Source: an uncultured Clostridia bacterium (GTDB taxonomy: Bacteria; Bacillota; Clostridia; Lachnospirales; Anaerotignaceae). From it: DNA of 64,000 nt. Below, piece after piece: positions 9,583-17,944 of this stretch. Where the stretch lies: assembly GCA_944379995.1 (NCBI GenBank), contig CALWGF010000003.1, positions 145,325-209,324 on the forward strand, given 5' to 3'. Positions within the stretch are counted from its first letter, which is position 1. Each line of letters opens with the position of its first letter. The notes beneath the pieces are model-generated. The model ran no database searches. It saw nothing but the letters and a program-made list of their open reading frames with translations, and was not told the DNA's origin. Made by a program: the position numbers and the translations under genes.

Positions 9583-9822
9583 TTAAGCTGGTTGCTGTTC
9601 TTCAAACCATTTTTTAAAACTTTCTTTGTTTATTCTTATCAGCTTTCCAACTTTCTTAGCTGGAAACCCTTCACTTTTACATAGTGCATAGGCATTACTT
9701 TTTGAAATGTTCATAATTTCTTTTATATCCATAGGTGTTAATACTAAAGGCAATTCATCAAAACTTTTATACATATTTTTATCCATATTTTTATTCATAT
9801 TTTTATTCATATTTTTATCCAT
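9583..9822 (-). CDS. Excisionase-like helix-turn-helix DNA-binding protein
   Basis: 79 aa, with a MerR/excisionase-type winged helix (LTPMDIKEIMNISKSNAYALCK, then FPAKKVGKLIRINKESFKKWFEE). The usual job of such proteins next to integrases is to direct excision. The first 17 residues are an odd M-x-K-N repeat written by about five near-identical 12-bp units that give several in-frame ATG codons, so the exact start is uncertain. ATG 9822 follows GGAGG. Confidence 0.85.
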   Translation of the reverse strand: MDKNMNKNMNKNMDKNMYKSFDELPLVLTPMDIKEIMNISKSNAYALCKSEGFPAKKVGKLIRINKESFKKWFEEQQPA

Positions 9823-9895
9823 ATTTTTATCCTCCCTATTTCAACTGCCCTAAGTTGGGTGATAATACCGCAACTTAGAGCATAATTCAACATTT

Positions 9896-10774
9896 TTACA
9901 TATTCTTTGTACCTTTATTTATTTTGTATTTAGCAAATGGTGGTAAATCATAATTAATCCATACCCATTCTTTTGCTATATCTCTTTTTTTCTTTGTTAT
10001 CTGACAGGATTTAGGTATTTCACCCAAAAGATACCTATTCCAGCCACTATGTAGTAAGTTTTTATCATATAAGTCATCTTCACTATTTTCTGACTTATAG
10101 CCACACAATATTATTTTGCACTTACAATCTCTTATAGTGTCAAGCATCCTTTGATGTTCTTCAGTACTCATTTCACAGTTATACACCTCCTTTGCTCCTC
10201 TAAGTTCTTTTACATATGGCACATCAAGCAGTATTAGTGTATCTTTCTCATTTCTGTGTTCATCAACTAAATCTATACAGTTTTTATTTGTTACCTCAAC
10301 ACCTTCAAGCCTTTTTTGTACATATTCAACTCTACTTGCAATCCTTTTTGTATAGGCTTCTTGATTATCACTGCTTCTCCAGCTTTTACCTGTTGCATTA
10401 AATGACTGAGTAAGCAAGATATAACTCATTACTGCCATATCCATTTCACTTATGTTTTCAAATTTATTTTTCTTAGCCTCTAAAGCCTTATTAAACACAT
10501 CTCTGCTGTATTCTATTTTAAGAAGCCTTTTAACAAGTTCTCGTCCTTTTTCTTTGTCTGCCATAAGTTTAAGAAGATTGTAAATTTCAACACTTAGGTC
10601 ATTTAAAATCTCTTTACCATACTTAGGTTTATTAATCGTCCAAACTGCTGAGCCTGCACAAGCCTCTATTGTTGTATTTATATTTATTGGCTTTAGGCTG
10701 TAAAGTTGTCTAAGAAGACGTTTTTTAGAGCCATAATAACTGTAGAAAATTACTGGTTTATCTGTATCTTTCAT
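9896..10774 (-). CDS. D12-class DNA adenine methylase-like protein with DVPY motif
   Basis: 292 aa, ATG 10774 with AGGAGG. Near the N-terminus FYSYYGSKKRLLRQL and IEACAGSAVWTINKP match the S-adenosylmethionine site of Dam-type N6-adenine methylases (usual form F-x-G-S/G), and KEILNDLSVEIYNLLK matches the following strand. The catalytic motif, normally DPPY, reads LLDVPYVKE. The loss of the first proline may change or abolish activity, or mark a divergent subfamily. No restriction partner is next to it, so it is a solitary methylase that may protect the element or mark its own DNA. It sits in a minus-strand run with the 226-aa protein upstream. Confidence 0.75.
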   Translation of the reverse strand: MKDTDKPVIFYSYYGSKKRLLRQLYSLKPININTTIEACAGSAVWTINKPKYGKEILNDLSVEIYNLLKLMADKEKGRELVKRLLKIEYSRDVFNKALEAKKNKFENISEMDMAVMSYILLTQSFNATGKSWRSSDNQEAYTKRIASRVEYVQKRLEGVEVTNKNCIDLVDEHRNEKDTLILLDVPYVKELRGAKEVYNCEMSTEEHQRMLDTIRDCKCKIILCGYKSENSEDDLYDKNLLHSGWNRYLLGEIPKSCQITKKKRDIAKEWVWINYDLPPFAKYKINKGTKNM

Positions 10775-10792
10775 ATGTAAGTCCTCCTTATG

Positions 10793-11473
10793 TTATGCTA
10801 TAGCTTTTAACTTTATAACTCTTTGTGTTTCTCTGTCATCTGTTCTCTCATTTTTTGGTATACGCTCAACACAAGTGTATCTTTTAATTTCAGTTTTGAG
10901 ATATCCATTCTCATTAAGCATCTTCTTAATATTAAACCTGCTATATTCATCTGCAAAATCTAATACTATTTCATCAAACTTTTTAACTGGTATAGAATAG
11001 TATCCATCTTTATCTAATCTAAAATTTTCTTGCTTTACAATACAATAAATATAGCTTATAACTTCTTCCTTTGTTAGTTTTGTTTCTATTTCTTTCTTTT
11101 TAAAATTGTTATCCTTTTCAATCATTTTATTTGCAATTATGTCTAAATCTTCAAAATCAAGTTTAATGTCATAGTTTAATAAGAAGTTAAATGCATTAGA
11201 TTTATTTACAACTTTTATTAAATCTTTCTTTGTTACTTCACCAGCATCAATTATATCTGAGCCATCATCAATTAATATCTGGTATGTAATTTTTTTAGTG
11301 TTTCTATCACATAACTTATTTACTAAAATTTTATAGTCCCTTTTTTCTTTATCATCATCACCACCTAAAATTACTGTCGCATTTTTTAATAAATGTGTTT
11401 TTCTATTATTTCTAATAATTTCATAAATTTCTTCATATTTCATTTTTTCTTGCTCCATTCTTTCTTGTTCCAT
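10793..11473 (-). CDS. Unrecognised 226-aa protein of the ntpD element
   Basis: The start ATG 11473 has AGGAGG 8 nt upstream, and the gene lies 18 bp before the methylase, so the two are probably co-transcribed. The N-terminus begins with a charged MEQERMEQEKMKYEE helix. The rest is mixed alpha/beta and rich in Lys, Asp and Glu, with no membrane segment or signal peptide. The last 80 residues (YYSIPVKKFDEIVLDFADEYSRF, then KKMLNENGYLK) could form a winged-helix-like fold of the kind seen at the end of replication or regulatory proteins. That is only a guess from pattern; no family is recognised. Confidence 0.65.
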   Translation of the reverse strand: MEQERMEQEKMKYEEIYEIIRNNRKTHLLKNATVILGGDDDKEKRDYKILVNKLCDRNTKKITYQILIDDGSDIIDAGEVTKKDLIKVVNKSNAFNFLLNYDIKLDFEDLDIIANKMIEKDNNFKKKEIETKLTKEEVISYIYCIVKQENFRLDKDGYYSIPVKKFDEIVLDFADEYSRFNIKKMLNENGYLKTEIKRYTCVERIPKNERTDDRETQRVIKLKAIA

Positions 11474-12710
11474 TTTTTATTCCTCCTGTTATAACTCAAT
11501 TTGTACTGTTTTTAACGTTCATTCATAAACCTACATCTTGTTCCATAAGTCCAACTACTTTTTTAAGAATAGGTATAAATACTCATAACCCTCACCTCAT
11601 TTTTTTAAGTATCTTATTTTTTTATTTTTATACTTACTAATATGCTATACCTTATTTCAAACCTATTAGTCTTTTTTGGACTGTGCAGATTTTCACAATT
11701 ACCTCTTTTACTGTTCAACAGCCATTTAGTAATTAAATACAAAGCAATTATTTAAAGCTCTCTTTCACTTTTACTGACCATAAGTAATATTGGTGTATTT
11801 TTTTAAATTTCAACGTTAAACTTTGTAAATAGTGTCCATTTTTCAAGATTACTTCTACTTTTTTTAAGAATAGATATAAATACTCATAACCCTCACCTCA
11901 CTTTTTGAAGTATATATTTTTTTTAATTTTTATACTTATAATATGTTTAAGTCTTTAACAAGAAAGGGTAGGTATTTTTATAAGTCCAACACAGTTTTGA
12001 ATGTATACACATTTTCATCAATGTTCACTAACTTTTTTTGTAATGCTCATCACCATTTTTAATGTGTAAAAATACATAATTGATTTTTTACCGCTCAAAC
12101 AGTCATTTGGTAGTTAAATACAATAAGTTAATTTAATGCTGTTTTTTATATATGCTTCAATTAGTTATATTGGTGTGTATTTTTTAAAATAGAAGTCTAT
12201 ATTTATGCATACATACGAATTTACAGCATTGCTTCAGTAGTAACGGCTTATAAGTATTTTGGTATATGATTTTTTATCTGTATAATGGTTTAAGCAAAGT
12301 TTTTTATGTCTTTATACTCTTTAATAAAGTTCAAGCATAAATTTAAGCTGTTAATTTTTTTCAGATGTTCTTAAAATTAAAAAATGCTGATACCCCATAT
12401 AGGAGCTTTTTTATTTTTTCTACTTGCTAACATAAAGCCATAAACTTTTTTATACATATCAATTTTTAAAAATAAATAACTTATTTGAAAAGCCTTAAAT
12501 TATTTATACTTGTACTGATACTGTTTAAAAAATTTTTTATATAAATAAAAAAAAATTTATATCTTAATTAAAGCTGTCACTTTTAATTACTTGTCATAAA
12601 AATGTTCTTAAAAAATCCAATAAACTTAAATATTTAAAAAAGAGCAAAAAAATAAAGGCTGTAAATTTACAGCCCTTATATTTGAGTTTCTACCTATTAT
12701 AATGTAGTAA
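11474..12710. other. 1.2 kb gene-free, AT-rich stretch with degenerate repeats
   Basis: No open frame with a plausible start is seen on either strand. A block of about 45 bp (11556-11599) returns almost unchanged at 11855-11900, and weaker matches continue over the next 250 bp. These include a GTCATTTGG/GCCATTTAG-type segment followed by TAATTAAATAC or TAGTTAAATAC, and a TATTGGTGT segment near 11800 and 12170. Such a duplicated non-coding module could be an origin, a transfer site or an RNA gene; nothing in the sequence decides between them. Confidence 0.6.
12645..12676 (-). terminator. Intrinsic terminator of the 59-aa gene
   Basis: A perfect palindromic stem (12657-12674, GGCTGTAAA with TTTACAGCC) followed on the minus strand by a T-rich run. 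It lies 34 bp after the stop of the small gene. Confidence 0.85.
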
Positions 12711-12890
12711 TTATAACTCTACTTCTTTTATTAAATTCCCCATAGCCTCATTCATAACTGATATAGCATCTTTAAAATACTCTATGCTCTTTGCATCTCC
12801 GTCAGCATAAATACTAAAACTACCGTCTGTATTTACTTTTCCTGTTTCTTCATCATAAATCTTAATTTGTGTTTTGAACTGTACTGTCAT
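12711..12890 (-). CDS. Small 59-aa protein of unknown function
   Basis: A short gene with a full set of signals: a GGAAGGTGG site 5-6 nt before ATG 12890, a 59-codon frame ending in TAA at 12711, and a strong terminator 34 bp later. The protein starts MTVQFKTQIKIYDEETGKV and continues with a GSFSIYADGDAKSIEYFKDA segment, then a hydrophilic helix ending KEVEL. It looks like a small soluble alpha/beta protein with a beta hairpin followed by a helix. No family is recognised. Codon use and base composition match the rest of the element. Confidence 0.7.
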   Translation of the reverse strand: MTVQFKTQIKIYDEETGKVNTDGSFSIYADGDAKSIEYFKDAISVMNEAMGNLIKEVEL

Positions 12891-13598
12891 AGAACCACCT
12901 TCCTTATATTATTTTACTTTTATATACAAGTTAAGTAGCTTTTGAAGTACAATATTTATATTTTTATTGTTCAACAGAATAACTTTATAAGTATTAGTTT
13001 TAAAGTACACATCAAAAAATACTACTGTATAGATGTTTTTTCAAATGTATACTAAGTTATTTTTATCTCTTTATAAATTTATCACACCACTATTTTTTCA
13101 TAAAATTTTTTAATATGTTCGTCTGAATGTATATCAATTTTTTTAGTAATGTATGAGTTTTTTTCAGAAGCAATAGATGAATTTTTTAATCTTAAATTCA
13201 TAAAATAATACTATTTTTACCCTTATACAAAAAAATAACCCACACTTTCGTGTGAGTTATTTACTCAAACTATCCTTTAGGTATAGTAATTGTTATAGCA
13301 AGTATTTTAACTATGCTTATACTTGCTATTAACAACCCTTTGTATTTTGCTATTGCTTTAATAGCAATACTAAAATATGTAAAATAAATAGATAGGAGTC
13401 TTAAAGGCTCCTATCTTTATTAGATTTAAAATAGACTCTAATAAACTTAGCAATCTTTAATCTCTTAATCTCTATACTTATTATTCTTTTTAATGCTTGT
13501 TTTAAAGTTGTTTTTATTTATTTTATATATAATAACCCACAAGTTAATGTGGGTTATTAAAATTAGTGTTGACATTTTAAATAATCTTTGATATAATA
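12891..13598. other. Gene-free stretch with a chain of hairpins
   Basis: 12891-13230 is AT-rich with nothing recognisable. 13234-13415 holds four successive inverted repeats: 13234-13245/13250-13261, 13295-13305/13319-13329 (11 bp, perfect), 13351-13357/13363-13369 and 13391-13398/13408-13415. The last is followed by TTTATT on the plus strand. A 40-codon hydrophobic open frame on the plus strand crosses this region but has no usable start codon with a ribosome binding site. Confidence 0.6.
13531..13558 (-). terminator. Intrinsic terminator of the SLH gene
   Basis: A perfect 11-bp stem (AATAACCCACA at 13531-13541 with its complement at 13548-13558) lies about 40 bp after the stop of the SLH gene and is followed on the minus strand by an A/T-rich run. 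Its stem sequence nearly repeats that of the hairpin at 13234-13261. Confidence 0.75.
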
Positions 13599-14807
13599 TT
13601 ACCAAGTTGTTTTAGGTGTCCAAACACCATTTGCATATATAAAATGTGCATTATCGTTTGTCTGCCAAGTGCTTCCATCTGCATCTAAAATATTTCCATT
13701 AATATCTGCCATTGTCATCTCTTCAGGATTAGGATATTCTGCATTTAGCTTACTTCCTACTACACCATAGATTCTGTTCCATTCCTGTGTCCAATATGTG
13801 TAACCACCGTGATTTTCATATTTACCAGATACATCTTTATAATCATCTGTATATGGAGATGTTGTAGGTCCAGCTGTTGAACCTTCACCAATTACTTTAC
13901 CATTAGGATATGTGAGTCCACTCCAGATACCCCCTGTCTGACCCTGACCAAAACCAAGAACACCTGTTTCTGGGTCACGTGTAATTACTTTTCCATCTGG
14001 TCCAATTAAACCTTCAGCAGGACAATTCCAGTAAACACCTACATTTGAACCATCTGGTAATGCCTCATATTGTAAACCTTGTGTTGGTGTTGGAGTTTCT
14101 GGTTGTACCGCATTATCTACTCTTGCTGTATATTCAAATAATCTATTGATAATTGCACAAGTTTCTGCTCTTGTTGTTATTCCTTTTGGATTATATCCTG
14201 TTCCTGTACCAGCTAATAAACCTAAAGCATATGCTGTTACTATATCATCTCTGTATGCTGAGTCTGCTTGGTTAAGGTCTGATATTTTGCTTGAGTCAAA
14301 TTCAGCTGTTACATCTTTATTTCTAATGTTCTTTTCTGAATTAACTAATATCATAGCCATTTTTTCTCTTGTTAATTCCTTATTTCCTTCATTTCTCATA
14401 CTTTCAGGTATAATACCAAGTTCTATTGCCTTGTCCATTACACCATCTGTCCAGTCAGTAGTTTGTTCAAATGAGTTTCCAGAAACTCTTAAAATTATAC
14501 TTAAAAGTTCTGCTGTTTTAATACTTCTGTCAGCCTCAAATCTATAAATGTTTGAACCATAAGGCACACCAGATATTCCACCTTTATTTACAAGTGTTTC
14601 AATTTGTGTTTTTGCCCAATGATTTTGCAATAAACCATAACCATAGTTTGTGTTATAATCTGCAAAAGATGTTATCTGAAATGAAGTATTGCCAGTTGTT
14701 GAATTTGTAACTGTTAAACTATCATATTCATTAGCAAAAGCTATACTGCTTGTTGCTATACTGGTAAGAAGTACCCCTGCTATAAGCTTGTTACTAAATC
14801 TCTTCAT
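13599..14807 (-). CDS. Secreted S-layer-homology (SLH) domain protein carried by the ntpD element
   Basis: 402 aa, ATG 14807 with AGGGGTGA upstream. A signal peptide is clear (MKRFSNKLIAGVLLTSIATS, cleavage after AFA). Residues 60-230 hold up to three SLH modules, seen as NHWAKTQIETLVNKGGISG, AELLSIILRVSG, KAIELGIIPE, LTREKMAMILVN, DDIVTAYALGLLAGTGTGYNPKGITTRAE and TCAIINRLFEY. These modules bind pyruvylated secondary cell-wall polymer. The C-terminal 150 residues are rich in Gly, Trp and Tyr with GLIGPDGKVITRDPETG-type repeats and no recognised fold. A surface protein inside a small mobile element may alter phage or mating-partner binding; that role is inferred. Confidence 0.88.
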   Translation of the reverse strand: MKRFSNKLIAGVLLTSIATSSIAFANEYDSLTVTNSTTGNTSFQITSFADYNTNYGYGLLQNHWAKTQIETLVNKGGISGVPYGSNIYRFEADRSIKTAELLSIILRVSGNSFEQTTDWTDGVMDKAIELGIIPESMRNEGNKELTREKMAMILVNSEKNIRNKDVTAEFDSSKISDLNQADSAYRDDIVTAYALGLLAGTGTGYNPKGITTRAETCAIINRLFEYTARVDNAVQPETPTPTQGLQYEALPDGSNVGVYWNCPAEGLIGPDGKVITRDPETGVLGFGQGQTGGIWSGLTYPNGKVIGEGSTAGPTTSPYTDDYKDVSGKYENHGGYTYWTQEWNRIYGVVGSKLNAEYPNPEEMTMADINGNILDADGSTWQTNDNAHFIYANGVWTPKTTW

Positions 14808-15704
14808 TATTTTTCACCCCTATAAATCAATTTCATTACTGATATTATAACACATATAATAGCTATTGAAAAGATATTTTATCAACTTTATATGAATAAT
14901 TATGCACAAAGTTTCTAATCATTTCCTACTGTTTTTCGGCATTTTTTTATTAGATTATATCAAATAAACCTTTTAATTATCAGTTTTACTTACTGTTTGT
15001 AAACTTAATAATACTGTAGATACATTTTTTCTAAAAGCATAACTATATGCATAAATATATAATATTAGTTTATAAATAATTCTTAATTGTATCTTATTAA
15101 TAAGCAAAAGTATAAATAATGATGATATTTTTATAAATTAAGTTAATTAAAATTATTAAACAGTTTAAATTTAAAATAATGTACTTTGTTTTTATTTTTA
15201 TAGAGTATCTTATAAACTATTAAGACTGATTTTTAATGATGTAAGACACATTTTTTGTTTAAGTAAATCTTTTAAAGTTAATTTATTACTACATTATAGT
15301 TTAATGCTTGTTTTTAAGCTGATTTTTTATATTAAGTTCAAAATTATATTTAAAAAGTGGTAACTGGTAACTTGCTAATTTTATCTGCTAATTTATAAGT
15401 ACATAACTAATGTATTAAAATATCTGCTAATGCACATTATTTTCAAAAACTGCATTATATTTTTACTGCTGTAAAATTACATTTAAACTATGTACACTAT
15501 TTTATTTGACTTGTATAAATATAATTTACTGTTGTAGAACTGTTAAACTATATTTCTTAAATGATGTACACAATAGATTTGTTCTGCATATTGCTTTTAT
15601 TTCCAGCAGTAAAATATTGTATATCACACTTATAAAAAGCATATCCATTTATTTTTAAGCAGGCACTTAAGCACAATATTTTTATATAAGTCACATTTGC
15701 TCTA

Positions 15705-15882
15705 AAAAAGTGGTAACTGGTAACTTCCTGTTGTATGGTCACTTTTATGCTCAAAAAGTGGTAACTGGTAACCTCCTGTTGTATGGTCACTTTTATGCTC
15801 AAAAAGTGGTAACTGGTAACTTCCTGTTGTATGGTCACTTTTATGCTCAAAAAGTGGTAACTGGTAACTTCCTGTTGTATAG
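15705..15882. repeat. Tandem 48-bp repeats, about 3.7 copies
   Basis: Units start at 15705, 15753, 15801 and 15849 and are nearly identical (one C/T change in unit 2). The fourth stops after about 33 bp. Each begins AAAAAGTGGTAACTGGTAAC, which itself contains GGTAAC twice at 7-bp spacing. The first 22 bp of the unit also occur alone at 15353-15374. There are no spacers between units, so this is an iteron-like array and not CRISPR. Confidence 0.92.
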
Positions 15883-16060
15883 TATAAATTATAAGCATAC
15901 TATTAATGTATCTGTTAATTTATAAACCATCTATCAAAGTCACTTCCTATTAGTGATTGGTATAATACCATTATCTATATGCTGTTTTTTAGGCTTTAAT
16001 CTAACATTATATGCTCATATTTATATAAAAATTGGTAAAGTGGTAAAATTAGTATAAATT

Positions 16061-16138
16061 ATAAGTACATTAATAATTGTATCAGATTATAGTATAAGTA
16101 CATTAATAATTGTATCAGATTATAGTATAAGTACATTT
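16061..16138. repeat. Tandem 33-bp repeats, 2.3 copies
   Basis: Two identical 33-bp units (16061-16093, 16094-16126), each beginning ATAAGTACATTAATAATTG, and a third truncated copy to about 16138. Confidence 0.9.
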
Positions 16139-16168
16139 TAACATAAACTGTATTATATATAAAAAATA

Positions 16169-16198
16169 ACAGCTCAACTCTATGTATATAAGAGCTGT
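16169..16198 (-). terminator. Possible terminator of the serine recombinase
   Basis: A perfect 7-bp stem (ACAGCTC/GAGCTGT) followed on the minus strand by TATTTTTTATA. It lies about 300 bp beyond the recombinase stop. A longer alternative pairing faces the plus strand (GCTGTTTTTATT), so direction is uncertain. Confidence 0.5.
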
Positions 16199-16211
16199 GC
16201 TGTTTTTATTA

Positions 16212-16241
16212 TGTGTTACTTATGTGTTACCTGTGTGTTAC
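16212..16241. repeat. Three TGTGTTAC copies at 11-bp spacing
   Basis: TGTGTTAC occurs at 16212, 16223 and 16234. The spacing of one helical turn puts all copies on the same face of the DNA, as in binding arrays for initiators or recombinase accessory proteins. Confidence 0.75.
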
Positions 16242-16494
16242 TATCCTTTACCTTATGTTATCTCCTGTTATCTATTTATCTATTCATACTACTCTACCTA
16301 TTGGGGGGCTTCCTAGCCTATTATCATTTTTATGCTCATTTTTAAGTTGTTTTTTCAAAAATTTATGTTGAACATATAAAATATAAAGTTGTGTTGTATT
16401 TTTATAGTATGGTGTTTGTGTATAATATTTTTATAATGGTTGTTTTATTGTATTAATATAATTTTTATTGCTCTTATATAATATATAGTAGATA

Positions 16495-17109
16495 CTACTT
16501 ATTATTAATGTTACTCTCATAATCTTTTACCATTCTATAAAATGTGTTCGGCTTTATTCCCAAAAGCCTCATAGCTTCTCTTGCTGTAAATTCTTTATTT
16601 TTCCACTTGATATAAACTTCAGAAAAGTTGTCACATTCTATTTTCTTACGCCCTTTATACTTACCTTGAGCCTTAGCTATTTCTATGCCCTGTCTTTGTC
16701 GTTCTCTTATGTTATCTCTTTCCTTTTCGGCTATGTATGCCAATAAGCTGAAAACTATGTCCGATATAAGTTTACTGGTTGTATCATTTTTCATATCAGT
16801 ACTTATTATAGGCATATCTAAAATTACAATGCTTATACCTTTTTCTGTAAGCTCGTGCCATTCCTTTTTTATTTCTGAATAGTTTCTTCCAAATCTGTCA
16901 AGTTCTGTTATTACTAATGTATCACCTTTTCTTAAAAGTCGTTCTTTTAAAAGTATGTAGTTATCTCTTTCAAAGTTTTTTCCACTAACCTTATCTATGA
17001 ATATATCTCTTTCATCAATGCCATAATTTAACAAAGCATCTTTTTGTCTTTCTGGGTTCTGGTCTACTGTGGATACTCTACAATACCCATATTTCTTGTT
17101 TATTGCCAT
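16495..17109 (-). CDS. Serine recombinase (resolvase/invertase family)
   Basis: 204 aa, ATG 17109 with GGTGG upstream. The catalytic serine lies in YGCRVSTVDQNPERQ, and the rest of the active site is visible (LVITELDRFGRN with the R-x-x-R-type residues, then the long E helix AYIAEKERDNIRERQRQGIEIAKAQGK region). The C-terminal end has a short HTH (FTAREAMRLLGIKPNTFYRMVKDY) that contacts the recombination site. It is the size of normal resolvases and invertases, so it could resolve element multimers or flip a segment. It is the last gene on the right of the ntpD element, alone on its transcript. Confidence 0.93.
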   Translation of the reverse strand: MAINKKYGYCRVSTVDQNPERQKDALLNYGIDERDIFIDKVSGKNFERDNYILLKERLLRKGDTLVITELDRFGRNYSEIKKEWHELTEKGISIVILDMPIISTDMKNDTTSKLISDIVFSLLAYIAEKERDNIRERQRQGIEIAKAQGKYKGRKKIECDNFSEVYIKWKNKEFTAREAMRLLGIKPNTFYRMVKDYESNINNK

Positions 17110-17944
17110 TCTGACACCACCTTTATTATTTTTATATATTTATCAAAACAATGCAAAAAACACAGTAGAACCCAAAAACTAATTGTATAGACTATACCCC
17201 TATTTTGAAACATTTGAAAATAAATTTTATACCCTATTCAAACAATTAAATCTCTATATTTATTATTTTTAAAAGTGTACTTTTAAACTATTCCCTATTG
17301 AAACACTTTTTTAAAATTAAATATTTTATTATAAACTTTTTTGAATATATTTTTTATCAAAAATTTTTTAATTTTTTTTACCTATTTTATTTTTATTTTT
17401 TAATTTTTTTAATTCTTTAAACAATTTAAAATATATTTTTTACCCCTACTAATAATTTTATTTTCATTTTTCCCTTATTTTTAAGCATTTTTTTGAAAAA
17501 AAACTACAGTTACATACTTCTCTTACTCTTGTGATTTCTTGTTACACTTTTACTTAAAAATTGTGAATTTTTAATTACTTACCATAGTTATTTTGTAACT
17601 TACAGAAACTTTTATTTATATAAATAATACTCTAATTGCTAAATATAATATTGTAGAACTTAATTTTATACTGATGATAAATAACTCTACCAGCATACAT
17701 AAAGAATAACTTTTTATCTATATATTTAAAAAATTAAATATAATAAATTAAAAGATGTAAAAATACACTCTAGTATAAATACAGATATAAAATACTTTTT
17801 AAAATTTATATTTATATTAATTCTAAAAAAATAAAAAAGGTATCAGTCTTTTTTATAAACTGATACCTTTTAGTGTTATTTCATACTATCGTAATCTTGG
17901 TAAAACTACTGTACATTTCAGTGTTTAAACCTATAATTTACAGA
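17110..17944. other. 0.8 kb very AT-rich gene-free stretch at the right end of the element
   Basis: Long A/T runs, with stops in all frames and no ribosome binding site with a frame behind it. The only clear item is the terminator at 17835-17871. This strongly biased composition is typical of mobile element ends. Confidence 0.6.
17835..17871 (-). terminator. New terminator for the V-ATPase operon, supplied by the element
   Basis: A perfect 13-bp stem (17835-17847 with 17859-17871) followed on the minus strand by a long T run. It lies 74 bp beyond the ntpD stop, inside the element, and replaces the displaced terminator at 8100. Confidence 0.88.

Larger units (their letters stand above)
14808..16494. 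other. 1.7 kb gene-free stretch with several tandem repeat arrays
   Basis: 14808-15352 is AT-rich and includes a TATAAT box at about 14840 on the minus strand, suited to the SLH gene. After that come a solo half-repeat (15353-15374), the 48-bp array (15705-15882), the 33-bp array (16061-16138), a hairpin (16169-16198) and three 11-bp-spaced TGTGTTAC copies (16212-16241). Open frames across the 48-bp array exist on both strands only because 48 is a multiple of three; none has a ribosome binding site. Confidence 0.6.

Noticed and set aside
13266..13386. Small hydrophobic peptide gene on the plus strand
   Set aside because: The only ATG lies mid-frame without a ribosome binding site. It is kept as a finding about hairpins but not as a gene.
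15705..15882. CRISPR array
   Set aside because: The units are contiguous with no unique spacers, and no cas gene is present. The same holds for 45001-45101.
15557..15925. Repeat-coded open frames of 113 and 71 codons on opposite strands
   Set aside because: The 48-bp unit keeps all frames open if one unit is open. No start has a ribosome binding site, so they are not genes.
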